Shown: positions 52,147 to 64,000 of the stretch, one piece after another
How the letters are laid out: each line of letters starts with the position of its first letter
Position numbering within the stretch: the first letter of the stretch is position 1
Source of the DNA: Heloderma charlesbogerti
Taxonomy: Eukaryota; Chordata; Lepidosauria; Squamata; Helodermatidae
Length of the DNA: 64,000 nt
NCBI GenBank assembly: GCA_026122225.1
Contig: JANEZZ010000986.1
Span: 910,501 to 974,500 of the forward strand
Reading direction: 5' to 3'
Made by a program: the position numbers and the translations under genes
Notes under the pieces: generated by a model
Seen by the model: the letters and a program-made list of their open reading frames with translations, nothing else
The model's database searches: none
What the model was told of the DNA's origin: nothing

Positions 52147-52933
52147 TAAAAGGTAAAACCTTAGACATGTCAGTCCAATTAACACCTGACTAGTTTAAGT
52201 TTCTAGAACATTCTTGAATACATGAACAAGCAGTAATTTTTAAAATTCCTCTGTAGGTAGTGTTTGTGTCTTATTTTTAATTAGAGATTTGAAATATCTG
52301 CCTCATTCATTTTTTTCAGCCTTAGCCGTTCATAGTGGAAGCTCCATCCACTAGATATCTGTCAGAAATTTGGATTGGATGCCCATTACTGAGATTGATA
52401 GCCATTATCAAACCTCAAAATACGTGTGTGTTCTTTTTTAAATATTAGCTGTCACACTGTGATAAGTTGTGTTCAGTTGTATGCTGCCTGGCATAATGCA
52501 TAACCCAGAGGGGCTCAATTCTGAAGGGAGAGCACATTTTATATTTTAAACTCCCAGACAGAGAACAGAAGCAGTGGACAATAACAACAACAACAAAAAG
52601 GAAGTATTTGTGGAAAGGGAGGAGGTAAGAACAAATCCTACCAGCTTCATCTTAATACTCAGAATATATTTTTTTGACATTATTTTGGCTGATAATATCA
52701 TGTTCTGAAATTAAAAACACTGGCTCCACCTGGAACATACATACCATTAAAAAAAGGAATCTGAAATCCTGCCAAAGAGTTGTTTTATCTGTTATGGCGA
52801 GCAAGTGTGGGGCTGAATCACCCCCCTGTTCTACCTCCCCATGCTGCTGATCTGTGGGTTTTTTTAAAAGAACATCTGTACACATGCTCAGCTGTGGCTG
52901 TCGAATCAAGCTGGGAAATTACATGCGAAGAAC

Positions 52934-53312
52934 CAGGGAGGAACGAATATGTCAGTTTCGGTTTCTCTCAGCTTTTCATTTTTCCAGTCTTAAGTTTGGT
53001 TCACCCTGAAAACTGAGAATGTTTGCAGGGGGGGGGGTGTTACGTCTCATATGCATTTGTGTGTGTATTTCTTCTAATACATGCATTTGTGTATGCCTAG
53101 TACACTTGTAAGCAATCTTCCTAACATAATGCACTTTTAATATTATTTTCACAAACATGCACATTTTTGTATGCATTTTTAAAAGGACAATTCCATTGCA
53201 ACATTTGAAGAAGTACGAACATCAAAGGATAACTGAGTTTTGGTTTGCTTATTGGTTTGACAGTGTGAAATTACTAGGGCAAATGTGAACTGAATGCATT
53301 TCTCCATCCCTA
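52934..53312. mobile_element. AT-rich hAT-like MITE
   Basis: 379 bp from CAGGGAGGAACGAATATG to CTCCATCCCTA. Flanks CGAAGAAC (52926-52933) and TGAAGAAC (53313-53320) match at 7 of 8. It contains ATATGCATTTGTGTG, ATACATGCATTTGTG and ATGCACATTTTTGTATGC blocks. Relatives at 61071 and 62570. Confidence 0.75.
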
Positions 53313-53320
53313 TGAAGAAC

Positions 53321-54376
53321 AGCTTTGCACTTGTGACTCACTACCCAGCTTGGAATGTGCACATCCAAACTGGGTTCCATGCATGGATGTCCCCCTAGCT
53401 GGATTAGAGCATCTGTGTTTTTTTAAATTAAAAACTGGAAGTCCAATCTTATAAATGTTTACTCACAGAAGTAAGTCCTAAACAGTTCAGTTGGGCTTAC
53501 TCCCAAGTCAACATCGGATTTCAGGCTTGATGGAACTGACTGCAGGGAATGCTGTTGATGAGGATGGTGATTATGGTTAGGGGCGTGGACAAAACCTTTT
53601 GTATTCAAGTAGTCAAAAACATTTTAAAATGGTTACTCTGTTGTGGCTTTTGTTGCTCTGACTTTTAAACTGATTAATTAAAATATATAGTTTTGCAGAT
53701 ACTTGACAACATGTCGAGAAAACAACACAAATTCATTACTTATTTATTATAAAATGCATTGCCTGATACAAGAGATGTGTGCAGTCCCATTGACTAAGTC
53801 TGGATTTAACCCAGTATCATCAAACAGAATGCTGCTTTAACCAGGGCAGTTCCTACTTAACCATTTCAAAATCAAGATTAACAATTCATGCTTTGTTTTG
53901 CTTTAATGATCACCTGTGGTAATTAATAGATTGGAATCCATTTACTAATTAATGCATCCAGTTTGCATTATATAGTAAGAAGGAAAGATACAAGCTCTGT
54001 GATGTGATAAAGGACAATAGATTGCCAGATCATTATCAAATGTCAGATTTTCAGTTTTTAAAACACTTTTTACTCAGGAACCTCAACTAAGGGATCAGTA
54101 AGCATAAGGCATACATTTTTTAAACCTACCCAGAATCTAAATAAATACATGCAGTTTTATTCTTGGCAATAACTACTTAGTGGTTAAGAGACTGAGCTGC
54201 AAGCCAAAAAGTATCTGATCAGACATGCACACACTGACTTAAAGCAATCCAGTAAATTCACTAACTGACCCCTCTTTGTAATATAGAGATAATAATACTG
54301 GCAAACCTTACAAGATTTAAGCTTGGATCCAGATTGGCCATTCTATGAATGGAAGGGCTCCCTCTGTTCACAGAAA
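53321..54376. other. Unique non-coding DNA
   Basis: ACTCACAGAAGTAAGTCC and GGCTTACTCCCAAGTCAAC near 53460-53505 resemble a common reptile repeat, but borders are not visible. No gene. Confidence 0.4.
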
Positions 54377-54427
54377 GCACCGGGATCCACTAAGCACCGG
54401 GATCCACTAAGCACCGGGATCCACTAA
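54377..54427. repeat. Three tandem copies of a 17-bp unit
   Basis: GCACCGGGATCCACTAA at 54377, 54394 and 54411, identical in all three copies. Confidence 0.95.
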
Positions 54428-56232
54428 GGAAGGGGGCAGGAAAGCAATCTTCACTAATTCCCCCTTCCCCCTGCAGCCCCTTGCATTGTGTCTCATGCTG
54501 GAAGGTCCCATAGACCTCCAAAGCAGCTTTTCAAGAGGCAAAGGGGCCTGCAGAGACAAGGAGGAATAGCAAAGATCTCCTCTCTGCCCCCTTCCTCCAG
54601 CACGTGGAAGTCCACTAAGCCCAGTCATACATAGAGTAGCCCCATTTAAATAAATGGGACTTAAGTCAGACATGACTGGCTTAAATCCCATCAAGATGAA
54701 TGGGTCTACTCTAAGTGTGACTAGGTCTGCATCCAGCCCAATATGTGTGAAGTTCTTTCAGCAATTAAGAAAAGTGCAAAATCACTGACAGGTTATATTA
54801 TTATTAAAACTTGTTTGCAAAGGTATTGGTATTTACAACTAAAAATAATACAGGGCATGATCAGCAAAAGTGCACTTTTAATTCCTATTACTATAAATGG
54901 GAGTTATTTAAGAACATGGTTATCTTTCTTCTTGAAATCTATGACATTTTGAATGTTAGCTGGATGGTGCCCATTGGTAGCACTGAAGCACAAACGCACA
55001 CGTGTGTATTCAGGATAGTTTTAGCCTTACTTTAGCCTAGGGAACAATCCAACCAAACTTAGTTGCAACAAAGTCCTATTCTATTGCTTGAGTCAGGACT
55101 TAGTTGGGACTATTGTTTGCCTGAATGTGCTTTTACTGGGACTACAGCCTCCCCCATCTGCTGAGCTTTTGAACCCAGTCTTAAGAGAATGGTGCACAAA
55201 ATGGCCTCAAGGCACATGGCTGCTAAAGCTAAGCAGCAGGCCCCTCCCTGTAAGCTGCCTGGAGAGAAGATCACGTAGGAGCCATACAGGAGCTAAGGTG
55301 AGCTTGGGAGGAAGAACTGGTCCAAGTTCAATAAATAAATAAATGAAGACATTGGTGGCACATAAAAAGAAGATGTGTTAAGTTGTGCAAGCAACTCTCA
55401 CTCATTGCAATTGGGCGTGCTGGAGAGAAGTCCCAGACAGGTTGTACACTTCACCTGTATTTGTATATAGAAATGTCTATATTAATGCACTGTATAACTG
55501 GTACTTGTGCGATCAGTGGGGTTTCAATGTATGCCATGTACAAAATCTCCAGAAAAATAGCTATTTCCTGTTTCTTGGGACTTCAGAAGAGCACAACTGA
55601 GCCGTTGTTCATACTAGCATGAGGAACTTTTAAAAATCAAATCAAATCAAAAGCTTCATGTTCTTGTTTATTTCTTTAACCATTCGTTCATTGATCTCCA
55701 TTGCTTTTAAGAGGTACTAGTACAAAAAGCTGAGTTCTGGAAAAGGAAAATGTGGTGGTGTTTTAATTAAGTGATGAAACTTTTTTTCCAAAGAAAAATT
55801 AATAAAGCACAGAGGGGAATCAATTGCTTCTTTCAACAATTCTGAAAAAAAGAGCTGAGTGTTAAAACAAACCTCCTGCTTTTATTTTCAAAAGTGGAAG
55901 GGGTGGGTGGGTAACAGTGAGGAACTCAGGAACCAAATATAATCTCTCCATTAGTATTATTAATAGCATTCAGCTTGCTTCATGTGCATTAAATCAGGCA
56001 GCATTGTCATGAGCACTGAGTATTTGCAAGCACTGTCAGAGCGACTGAAGGCTCTGCTAAAAGCACAGAAGTGCCTTCATGGTAACTGCTAGCGGTCTTT
56101 GGGGAACAATAGGCTTACCTATAGTGTGCAGAGATATTAGGAGAAAAGCCCAACAAGTTGCTTTATTATACTTGGATGGCTGTATGCTGCATGACCCAGC
56201 TTCATTTTAACAAGCACTGTTGCCAGTTTGCA
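54428..56232. other. Unique non-coding DNA
   Basis: No gene or clear repeat, apart from a short (AAAT)n at about 55332-55346. Confidence 0.4.
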
Positions 56233-56257
56233 GTTGTTGTTGTTGTTGTTGTTGTTA
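56233..56257. repeat. (GTT)n microsatellite
   Basis: About eight trinucleotide units. Confidence 0.9.
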
Positions 56258-59200
56258 TTCCCCATTCCCTTTGCACTGGCTAATTTGTACAGCATCTCAT
56301 TTCTGGTAGGCTCTGGTGCACCAGATGGGTCTCTTTCTTTTGGGTGCTTCCCTCCTCACTTTCTGCCTGAACATTTGTTTTAGGGAAGAGAACTCTGAGA
56401 ATTATTTAATTATTGCCAATGTATATATCTGTCAAGGTAATTAAGGAGAAAAAAAGACCCTTGGCAGGAAGACAATAGCAAGAAGTAATGCAAGAATTCG
56501 GAAACAATGGTAATAGTGTCATTAGTCCCATAAAATTCTTCAAGCTTGTCGGAAGCGTTCAGCGTGAACAATGCGGGACGCTATTATAAAAGCCCTTGTC
56601 TAACTAGGAAGTAATTTCTGTTTGGAGTTTGCTGGGTTGTTTTGTTAATCTCCTCAAGGTCGGTTGCTTTGTCGAATAAAAATGCATTTACCATGCTGTG
56701 TGGATGCTTTACACCATACTGGGGAAGCAGGACTTGTATTAGTCTACTTTGCTGCAAAAGAGCCATGGCAAAAGGACATTGAATGAGGCTGAGTAATCAG
56801 GGTCCTGCTTTTTGTTTTTCCATAGGTCAAATGAATCTTTAGCTGACATCTTTCCTCAACAGGCTTAAGTAAATTTACCTGAGTTTGATGCTGTTGTAAG
56901 CCATTTTGTCTTCTTCCATTGTGATGTGTAGCAAAAAAAATGAAGCAGTATATCCAAAATACTGCACCACAACTTGATACAATGTTCCAGCAGAGCATTA
57001 ATTATTTTTAAATCATTATTTTGGTTTATTTTTATTCCTCTTTTCTGTCCAAGTGCCCAATAGAGGAACAACATATCAAACCAATACAATGAAGTTAATA
57101 TGTTAATAACAAGTCAAAATAAAAGAATCAACAACAAAAAATCACACACACATCTGCATGTCTATGGGGCTTAGAAAAAAAGCCCATGGCAACCTTTCTC
57201 CAAGCCCCATAGTTCTGTATGTATATGTTGGGACGATGACTGTCAGTAAAATTGCAGTTAGGGAGGAAAGTATTAGCATCCCCTCACCATGCAGGGAGTT
57301 CCAACAGAAACTGGACCCCCTCCAATTGTAAAAACACAGAGAGAAAAGGAGAGAGACAGAGAGAGAGACATAGCTGCTAGATGTGTCTTTAATGTAACAT
57401 GTAGTTTGGCCCTCAGTCTCCTATTTGGCCAGTAAATGGAGGCACATTTTGACAAATGATACTTTACGATGTAAAGTCTATATGAATAATGTGGGGAGGG
57501 GATTGAAAGCCAACAGAATTTTTGAAAAGCAAAAGATTCTCAATAGCTATGTCTCCAAAAAACAGCACAAAATATCTTGTCTTAGGGAAAACAAAATATA
57601 TTTGAGTCCTCAGCCACAGCATGGTGGGAAAGAGGAAATGAATTGGTAACAAAAAAGTAGCTTGCAGAAAGGCCCCCATGGTTTTCAAGATGAGGATTGT
57701 ACGTGGAGATGTGCAGCAGAAAATCATTTTGCTCATATTCACGCAGAGGAGACCGAGCATACCTGTCTATACAAAAGCTAGTAAGAAGAAACAATGTTCA
57801 TTCTGAAAGCCAAATTATTTGGCTGTGTTTGCTAGGGACATTAATCATCCTTGGCCCCTGCAAATCCCCAATCCACCAATAGAAAATTGTTTGCCATTTA
57901 GGTACCAAATCACGATTCTACCACCACAGATTAAATATTTCAACTGCATTGATTGCTTTGCTATTCAGATTAACCTTTTTAAGTACCCAAGAAAAGTGTT
58001 TGGTAATTCACACTGCCTAGATGTTTGAGATGAAACAGAGCAGTAGGGTGTGCATGGGGGTTTTGTTGCACAGAGATCCCTGGGCCTGCCCCATAGACCT
58101 TGTTGTTAACCAATTTCTCATGTTTATTCCCTGTAGATAGCTGGCAAACTCTGGAAATCAAGTTCCTGAATATAAAACAGAAACTAATAAATACTTCTCC
58201 ATCCCTGCTGTGTTCCAAATTCCTTAAAGAGATTGTATTCATTTGTACAAATGCTAAAAGTGAGATGCTCCAGGCAGATGTTACCTCTGTAATTAAAAAC
58301 ACCAAAGAACATTCTTAAAACAACGCATGAAAGATGCAGCACATTATCCTATCCACAATTCTTTTGTTTCATTATGCTAATTTCTAGTTTTTAAAAGAGC
58401 CAGGGAGTGGGTTTTAAACCCAATCCTACCCAAGGAAACTTTGCTCTAGATATTAAATGCCTGCATTCAGTTGCTGAAGTGAATGTCAGGAAGAGCGTCA
58501 CTGTGCATGGAAAACAATCCATTCCAAATATTTGGCATGAAATTTTCAGCCAATCGCTTTTCTTATGAGATTTAAGAAGCTCGGATCCCACTGTTCTCCT
58601 TCCCTCATTGCACTGGAAAGGGTGGACCTCCTCAATGCAAAGCTGAAATGCTCGTGGAAAACTGCATGTGCACTTTTCTTGCAGTCCACAAGCTGTACCT
58701 AGCTTGTGGATAGAGATAACAGCTTCTGTCCCTGTTGCTTCCAGTTTGCATTTTCTTGAGATGACTTAATTCATCACAAACAGAGAAAGCAATAAAAAAT
58801 GGGAGAAGCAAGTTCTTCAGCACGAACATAAAATGCATCTTTTATATATTCAAATTCATATCCAGTTGTAGGAAATATTCATGACTAATATTAAACTAAG
58901 CCCAGAATTAGGTGAAATGCAGCAGACATATATTGAAGTGAGCATTTTATTATGTGCCATGTCAGTTAGATTAAAGAAAAGAGTGCATGACATCGACAGG
59001 ATATTGCATGTATATCAAGCAATCTATTTATATATGACAGGGAGGGTTTGATTTCTGGAAGGAGTGACAACCCAGTGAAATAACCACTCGCCTTCAAAAT
59101 TACGATAAAATAAAATGTGTATATTTTAGAATGCTTTTCCCCCCCTTTAAATTACAATTAACAAAATGGGGATAAATATGTCTGAGAATCAATTGTGACA

Positions 59201-61070
59201 TACAGAATGAGGGAAGAAGAACTAATCTGTAGAGATGTAGAAAGGTTATTGGGCATCTTCTCCAAGATTGGAGGTGGGGGGGAGAGGGAGAGAATGGATA
59301 TGAAAAGCAAAAGTGTCTCCAAGAACTATTCCAGTGAAGGTAATTTAATACTAAGCAATGATGAGTTTTGTCTCCAACAGAATAATGGGAATGTGGTGAA
59401 GTTGCCTGGTTCTTTGCCACATGCCTAAGAATACAATAGGATGGTGAAGCCACACCAGTAGCACCAAGGAATAATCAATAAACAAGCTTGGCCTTCAGCA
59501 GAATGCGCCAATGTTTCAGTAGCCTTACTGGCATTTTTTGGTCTTGTGTTCCTTCTGCCAATGCTTTGTTACATTCATTTTTCTGCTCCTTTATTTTCTT
59601 CCCTTGTGTAGCACTGAGCAAACAATTGAGGAAATACAGGCCTGACTGCTGCTAACCCTGAACAATTACAGCCTCATTCCATCTCCCCCTGCCTACCTCT
59701 CCTCCTTTTTTGGCCTTTGCTAGGTGAAAATGAAATAAAAAATAGAGACAAGAACTAAAGCTGAACCCGCTAACTTCATTACCTGCAAAGATAAAGTGCA
59801 GTGAAACAGAAATTCTTTGAGTTCACAATCATTACACTTGAATGCTTATACAAGGCACTGGGATAAGGGGAAAAGAACAATCAGTGGTCAATTGACTTTA
59901 TTTCCTTTTCTAGAATGATAATTTGTATAACTCATATAGGTTTCCAAGATTATCTGAGCAGGGCACACAGAGCCCATCTGACAAGCAGTCCATAAAATAT
60001 GTTAAATGAGAAACATAGAGATTCCATGCAAGATGCATTCAAGCACCGTTTTCCAAGGGGTAACTAGAATGACTATAGTCAAATATCCCCCTTTGCTATT
60101 CTTTGCAAGAGCAGTTTCCAGGCCATGCATTTGGGGGAGCTACAGGACAGAAGCAATCAAAGCTGGCTTTCTACATCAGTAATTTCCAACTGTATTTTCT
60201 CATAACCTTTCCTTCTTTGTTCAAACGGGGACTTCCATTTTAAATTGTAATCTATGACTTTTGAAACGGATGTTAAAGCCTCTGGCTGGCAAATTCTTCT
60301 GGTTGATTTTCTTCTGCTGCTGCCTCCACTTCTCACTTTTTCTTCTTTTTTCCAAAAGCCATCACAGTAGCCTTATGTGGAGATGAAGATGCCAAGATTT
60401 TAAAGAGACAAACCCCCAGTTTGGGTGAGGTTACTGAGAAGCATATATATTTAAGGAATGCTAAACTAATGTTGAAATTCAATATGTCAGCTGTTTAGAA
60501 ACAAGGATTAGATTTATTTCACAATACACTGTTTGAATCTAGACAGAATACCGGTGACTTTCAAACCTCACTCCCCTTTAAGCTTGATTATTTGTGGCTT
60601 TCTAATGCATTCACTACGATCACCTTAATCTTTCGGTGGCATTATAAGAGTATAACCATGAGCAATGACACAGATGGAGAGATTGCTGTATGATAAGATC
60701 AAAAGCTGACTTGATACAAGGAAACAAAATTAACAGCAAGTGACATGTTTTTAAATAAGAAACTATTATTTATCAAGTAAAATACTCAGAATTATATTAT
60801 TTCCCTTGAATGATGGGTCATTATGTTTAGAACAGGCCTTGATGGGATAAGTTTTGAAGTTGGTGCAAAAGTGGATTCCCTTGTTCATAATTCTTTAGAA
60901 ATCAAAGACGGTGTTTAATCAAGTAACAGTGAAGACACATACCCTTAGCCTCCACCAAAAATCAGGAGTCCATTTGGGCTAGATACTTCAGCCCTGTTAA
61001 ATAACTGTTCCACAGACACTGACTATGTGGAGGGAGCCTTGGCCACTGGTCATGCCCCCAATCTCTCTAC
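56258..61070. other. Repeat-poor non-coding stretch, about 4.8 kb
   Basis: The longest part of the window in which I see no mobile element. AT-rich, with no frame above 120 codons and no exon-like motif. Avoidance of insertions can reflect regulatory constraint, but nothing in the sequence alone proves conservation. Confidence 0.45.
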
Positions 61071-61188
61071 TAGGGATGGATAAGAAATCCATTCATTTCT
61101 CATTTCAACATGAACTTCCCAAACCAGAACATGAACTGGAATTCAGTTTGCCATCAAAATCCATGTATTTCCAAAGTTTGTGATACAG

Positions 61189-61227
<39 letters not shown>

Positions 61228-61500
61228 AACAGTGTGCTCAAAAATGCATATATTTGAGAGGGGGAAATGTAAAAAAAATGGCATTACTCACCTGGGAAAA
61301 ATGCATACATTTGAAAAAGTGCACACAAAAATGTGTACATTGAAATAAATATGCTTACAAAATGCATATTTAAAACATGTGCACAAAAATATGTACAAAT
61401 ATTCATGTGGACGAAAAAACAACAACCAACAAATCCACAACCTGATGTGGAATCAGGGCAGAATGAGTGTAACTTAGGGAAAATGAGAACTTAAGCAAAA
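61071..61500. mobile_element. AT-rich hAT-like MITE, right end lost, with (CA)n at 61189-61225
   Basis: Begins TAGGGATGGATAAG at 61071. It carries repeated AAAATGCATACATTTG and GTGCACACAAAAATGTG blocks of the AT-rich MITE family. No right terminus found. Confidence 0.55.
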
Positions 61501-61684
61501 CTGAGCTTGACAGACTTACCTATCTGTATTCTGAACATTCTGCTGACCCTATGAAAAGCTGTATGCATGTAGGATTTTTCTGTGTGATTGCAAGGTTGTC
61601 AGTCAGTGTATAAAATGTCCACATCTTCAGTTCTATCTATGTAGACTTTTTTAAGAAATTCAGCTAAACACAAAATTTTAGACC

Positions 61685-62040
61685 CAGTGTAATATAGGGC
61701 CGATCTACACTTATGGGTTTTTTTTGCTTCCAATGAGGTTTCACCGCCCGTCATTCACACTACGCAGTACCTGCCTTGAATTGGAACCGGAATTTCCCGC
61801 TTCCATGCTCCCGCTTTCAATACCCTGATATCCTGATATTTCCCCTTAATGTGCTCTGATTTTCTGCCTCCGCTACCATATCTGGTCATAGTCCCCTCCC
61901 CTGCCTGTCCATATATGGTGTATTTCCCTCCTGTCCAATCACAGCTCTCGACGGCCCCATGTCGTCTTCCAGCTACTGATCGCATCGCTTCCTCAGCACT
62001 CAATGCTTCCTCAGCAACAAGCAAAGGGCTGGATGTGCGT
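61685..62040. other. CpG-containing unassigned block
   Basis: AGGGCCGATCTACACTTATG at the left resembles the end of a DNA transposon. The interior is less AT-rich than its surroundings and contains several CpGs. No right end; ends at the 5S SINE. Confidence 0.3.
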
Positions 62041-62044
62041 GCGC

Positions 62045-62140
62045 TTGTCTGATCTCGGAAGCTAAGCAGGGTCGGCCCGAATCAGTAGTTGGATGGGCGA
62101 CTGCCTGGGAATCAGGCTTCCTGCATTGAGCAGGGGGTTG
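62045..62140 (+). repeat. 5S-rRNA-derived SINE with CR1 tail, 5'-truncated
   Basis: TGATCTCGGAAGCTAAGCAGG (5S internal promoter A box), TTGGATGGGCGACTGCCTGG (C box), then the CR1-type CTTCCTGCATTGAGCAGGGG. The tail after GGGGGTTG is lost. Second copy of the family at 35150-35312, with the same junction GGGAAT between 5S and CR1 parts. Confidence 0.87.
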
Positions 62141-62299
62141 TTCTATCCTTTCAAATGAGACTAAGTTTTACCCCTTCCTATCCCCCGCTTCGGGGTTTTC
62201 TAAAAAAAATTAAGGCGTTATCTTCGAAGAATCATGCCTTCACAATTTTTTTTTTCTAATTCAGGCAAATCTTCGAATTTTTGAATCTTTGAAGATCAT

Positions 62300-62455
62300 G
62301 CCTAGATTTTATTTTGGTTTTAATTTTTATTTTATACTGTCATTTTAAACTTGTATAATGTATTTTATTGTGTTTTATTTTATGGCTTTAATTATTAGGA
62401 ACTGCCCAGAGAATAGAATACTCGGTATAGAAATGTAATAACTAACTGACTGGTT
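62300..62455 (+). repeat. L2-like LINE 3' end
   Basis: T-rich UTR, GGAACTGCCCAGAGAATAG, ACTCGGTATAGAAATG and TAATAACTAACTGAC. Same closing motif as 900-1079. Confidence 0.6.
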
Positions 62456-62569
62456 TTTTAACTAACAACAACCCAGAACCCTAAAACAAAACTAACAATA
62501 AAATAATATGAATCAAAATAAATAACAACAGAGGAACAGGAAGCAGCAGCAAAGCACGACACAGCAAGG

Positions 62570-62959
62570 TAGAGATGGGAGAATCAGGAAGGCTTGTCCT
62601 TGCTGAGGTTCTCCAAGTTCACCTTGAACTTTGGTCCACCTCATTCCTGTTTTTTATTATGATCTGTTTTTATTTTCATTTGGATGGGAAAAGTGCACAT
62701 TTCAGAATCATTTTAGAGTGTGCACACAAATGAGCATTTCCCCCCCATATACTAAAGCATGAAAATGCATATATATTATATATTATTGCAGATTTTAAAG
62801 TCCACATATTTTTTAAAGCGCACATTTTTCAAATGCAAACACAAGTTCAGGAATAAGTGCATTGCCATTTTCCCCAAAAAGTGCACTCACATTCATGCTC
62901 GCATTTGGAGGTGCATCTATGGCAAAAATGAAACAATACAAAATTCTTGTATATCCCTA
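62570..62959. mobile_element. AT-rich hAT-like MITE
   Basis: TAGAGATGGGAGAATCAGG to TTGTATATCCCTA. Shares CCACCTTGAACTTTGGTCC and CCTCATTCCTG with 15745-16191 in its left part. Flanking octamers (CAGCAAGG and GGCAGAGG) do not match well. Confidence 0.6.
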
Positions 62960-63782
62960 GGCAGAGGTCAGCTCTAAATTCTGTTCTCAAAGGTCACTTG
63001 AAACAAACAAAAAAGCTTTTACATGCCTTCAAAAAGCCAGAAAAATGGAGGCTGTACTAATTCCTCTTGGAAGAAAGTTCCAGGCTGTCCAGGATGCTAC
63101 TGAAAAGCCCCTTCTCCTGTTAGAGGCTAGGTTGGGCCTGGTCTATACGTATGGCAGAAGCCCTGTTCAGGCTTTCACCTCCATGTGTTCTCAGAATGCC
63201 TGATAAGAGTAGCAGGCCCCCAAAGCACTCTTCCCCACGAGCTGTGGGCTCCCACCACTAGTGTATTTAAATAGAAATACAGTACATCTCACTATAGTGT
63301 GGAAGACTGTGACCACGTGACCTGTGTACCTTGCTCAGTCTGCTTACCAGGTGCTGTTAATGGGCAGCTTCAAGGCCCAGTTCTTCCTTCTGATGGTTCT
63401 TTATCAAATCAGACTTGGACTGGACAGCCCTTCAAAAAGAAGATGTCTTCAAAACAGAGGACAGACGTCTTGTAGCACTTCAAATACAGATTTGAAATGG
63501 ACACTTGGCCACCCTGTAAAAGAGGACACCTGGCCACCCTATCTGTGCAATTTCTACTTCCAGGATGTTGCTTTTACCTGGGAGAACATTCAAAACTAGT
63601 TGACCCTACCTGAAATAGTATAATCCACTCCACTACCTCAGGATTTTTATTATTTCATTTTGCTACAATAGCAGACTGGGCCTTAGCCTCTCCATAAATG
63701 GAATCCAGATCAGCCTCAGGACCTCATCAAAATGAGGTGTCAAATGAATCAATACACTGAAGGGAAAGCATGTCCTACCTGG
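62960..63782. other. Unique non-coding DNA
   Basis: A decayed L2 C-terminus may lie near 63060-63260 (TCTTGGAAGAAAGTTCCAGG and CCCCTTCTCCTG). No gene. Confidence 0.35.
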
Positions 63783-64000
63783 TAGGGATGTACAAATCCC
63801 ACTCACCCGTTCATTCCGGGGCATCAGCAGTGGGGGGGAGGCACTCCTTCCCTCCCCCCAGAATCCTCCCTGGCCGGCTCTGCTCCACAGCAACTCCGCA
63901 GAGCCGCCAGGCTGCTGCAGCCGCAAATGGCGGCCGCTACGCCGGCCGCCATTTGTGTGCCTGCCAAGCCATGATAGGCTATGTAAGTATTTACATAGCC
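63783..64000. mobile_element. P11: palindromic hAT-like MITE, right part beyond window
   Basis: A end TAGGGATGTACAAATCCC at 63783 with outward ACTCACCC (GGGTGAGT) at 63801-63808, 18 nt in. It then has the GCTCTGC/GCAGAGC block, a GCAAATGGCGGCCGC...GCGGCCGCC-like arm and the first GATAGGCTATGTAAGTATTTAC hairpin, where the window ends. Confidence 0.85.

Overview
The window is non-coding, repeat-dense vertebrate DNA, almost certainly from a squamate reptile (lizard or snake). The diagnosis rests on the repeat mix. There are two full-length tRNA-derived SINEs with BovB-type tails, of the Squam/Sauria type. There are also RTE-BovB LINE pieces, a near-complete CR1 LINE ending in ATTCTATGATT, many L2 pieces, two 5S-rRNA-derived SINEs with CR1 tails, and many hAT-like MITEs with 8-bp target-site duplications (TSDs). 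I recognise no host protein-coding exon, no functional tRNA or rRNA gene and no CRISPR array. Every long open frame I could identify belongs to a LINE or is a chance frame in GC-rich repeat DNA.

Layout. 0-8.4 kb: a partial palindromic MITE, a 5'-truncated BovB, then a dense cluster of six more palindromic MITE copies (P2-P7) in and beside broken L2. 8.4-18.6 kb: LINE 3' ends, two SINEs, small MITEs and unique AT-rich DNA. 18.8-22.3 kb: an unexplained, repeat-free, CpG-rich block of about 3.4 kb. 22.3-28.2 kb: unique DNA, SINE scraps, MITE P8 and an L2 tail inserted in another LINE tail. 28.2-33.3 kb: a CR1 with ORF1 (zinc-knuckle-like start plus SGNH esterase) and ORF2 (endonuclease plus reverse transcriptase), both decayed, and split by MITE P9. 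33.3-64 kb: sparser repeats (5S SINEs, foldback MITEs, L2 pieces, P10, P11) in AT-rich DNA, including a long repeat-poor stretch at 56.3-61.0 kb.

The most interesting object is the MITE family here called the GATAGGCTAC family (P1-P11). Complete copies start TAGGGATG or a close variant, end in its complement, and are flanked by 8-bp duplications that I could read exactly in P2, P6, P7 and P10, plus P9. Each complete copy except P3 has two different ends, A and B, around nested palindromes whose tips share CTACGTAAA. Every readable end carries a consensus 5' splice-donor-like octamer (AGGTAAGT, AGGTGAGT or a close variant) pointing outward, 16-18 nt from A ends and 112-127 nt from B ends. B ends also form a hairpin of pre-miRNA size, and several ends carry an inward-facing AATAAA. 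Whether this is a splice-trap design, a transposase-binding motif or both is open.
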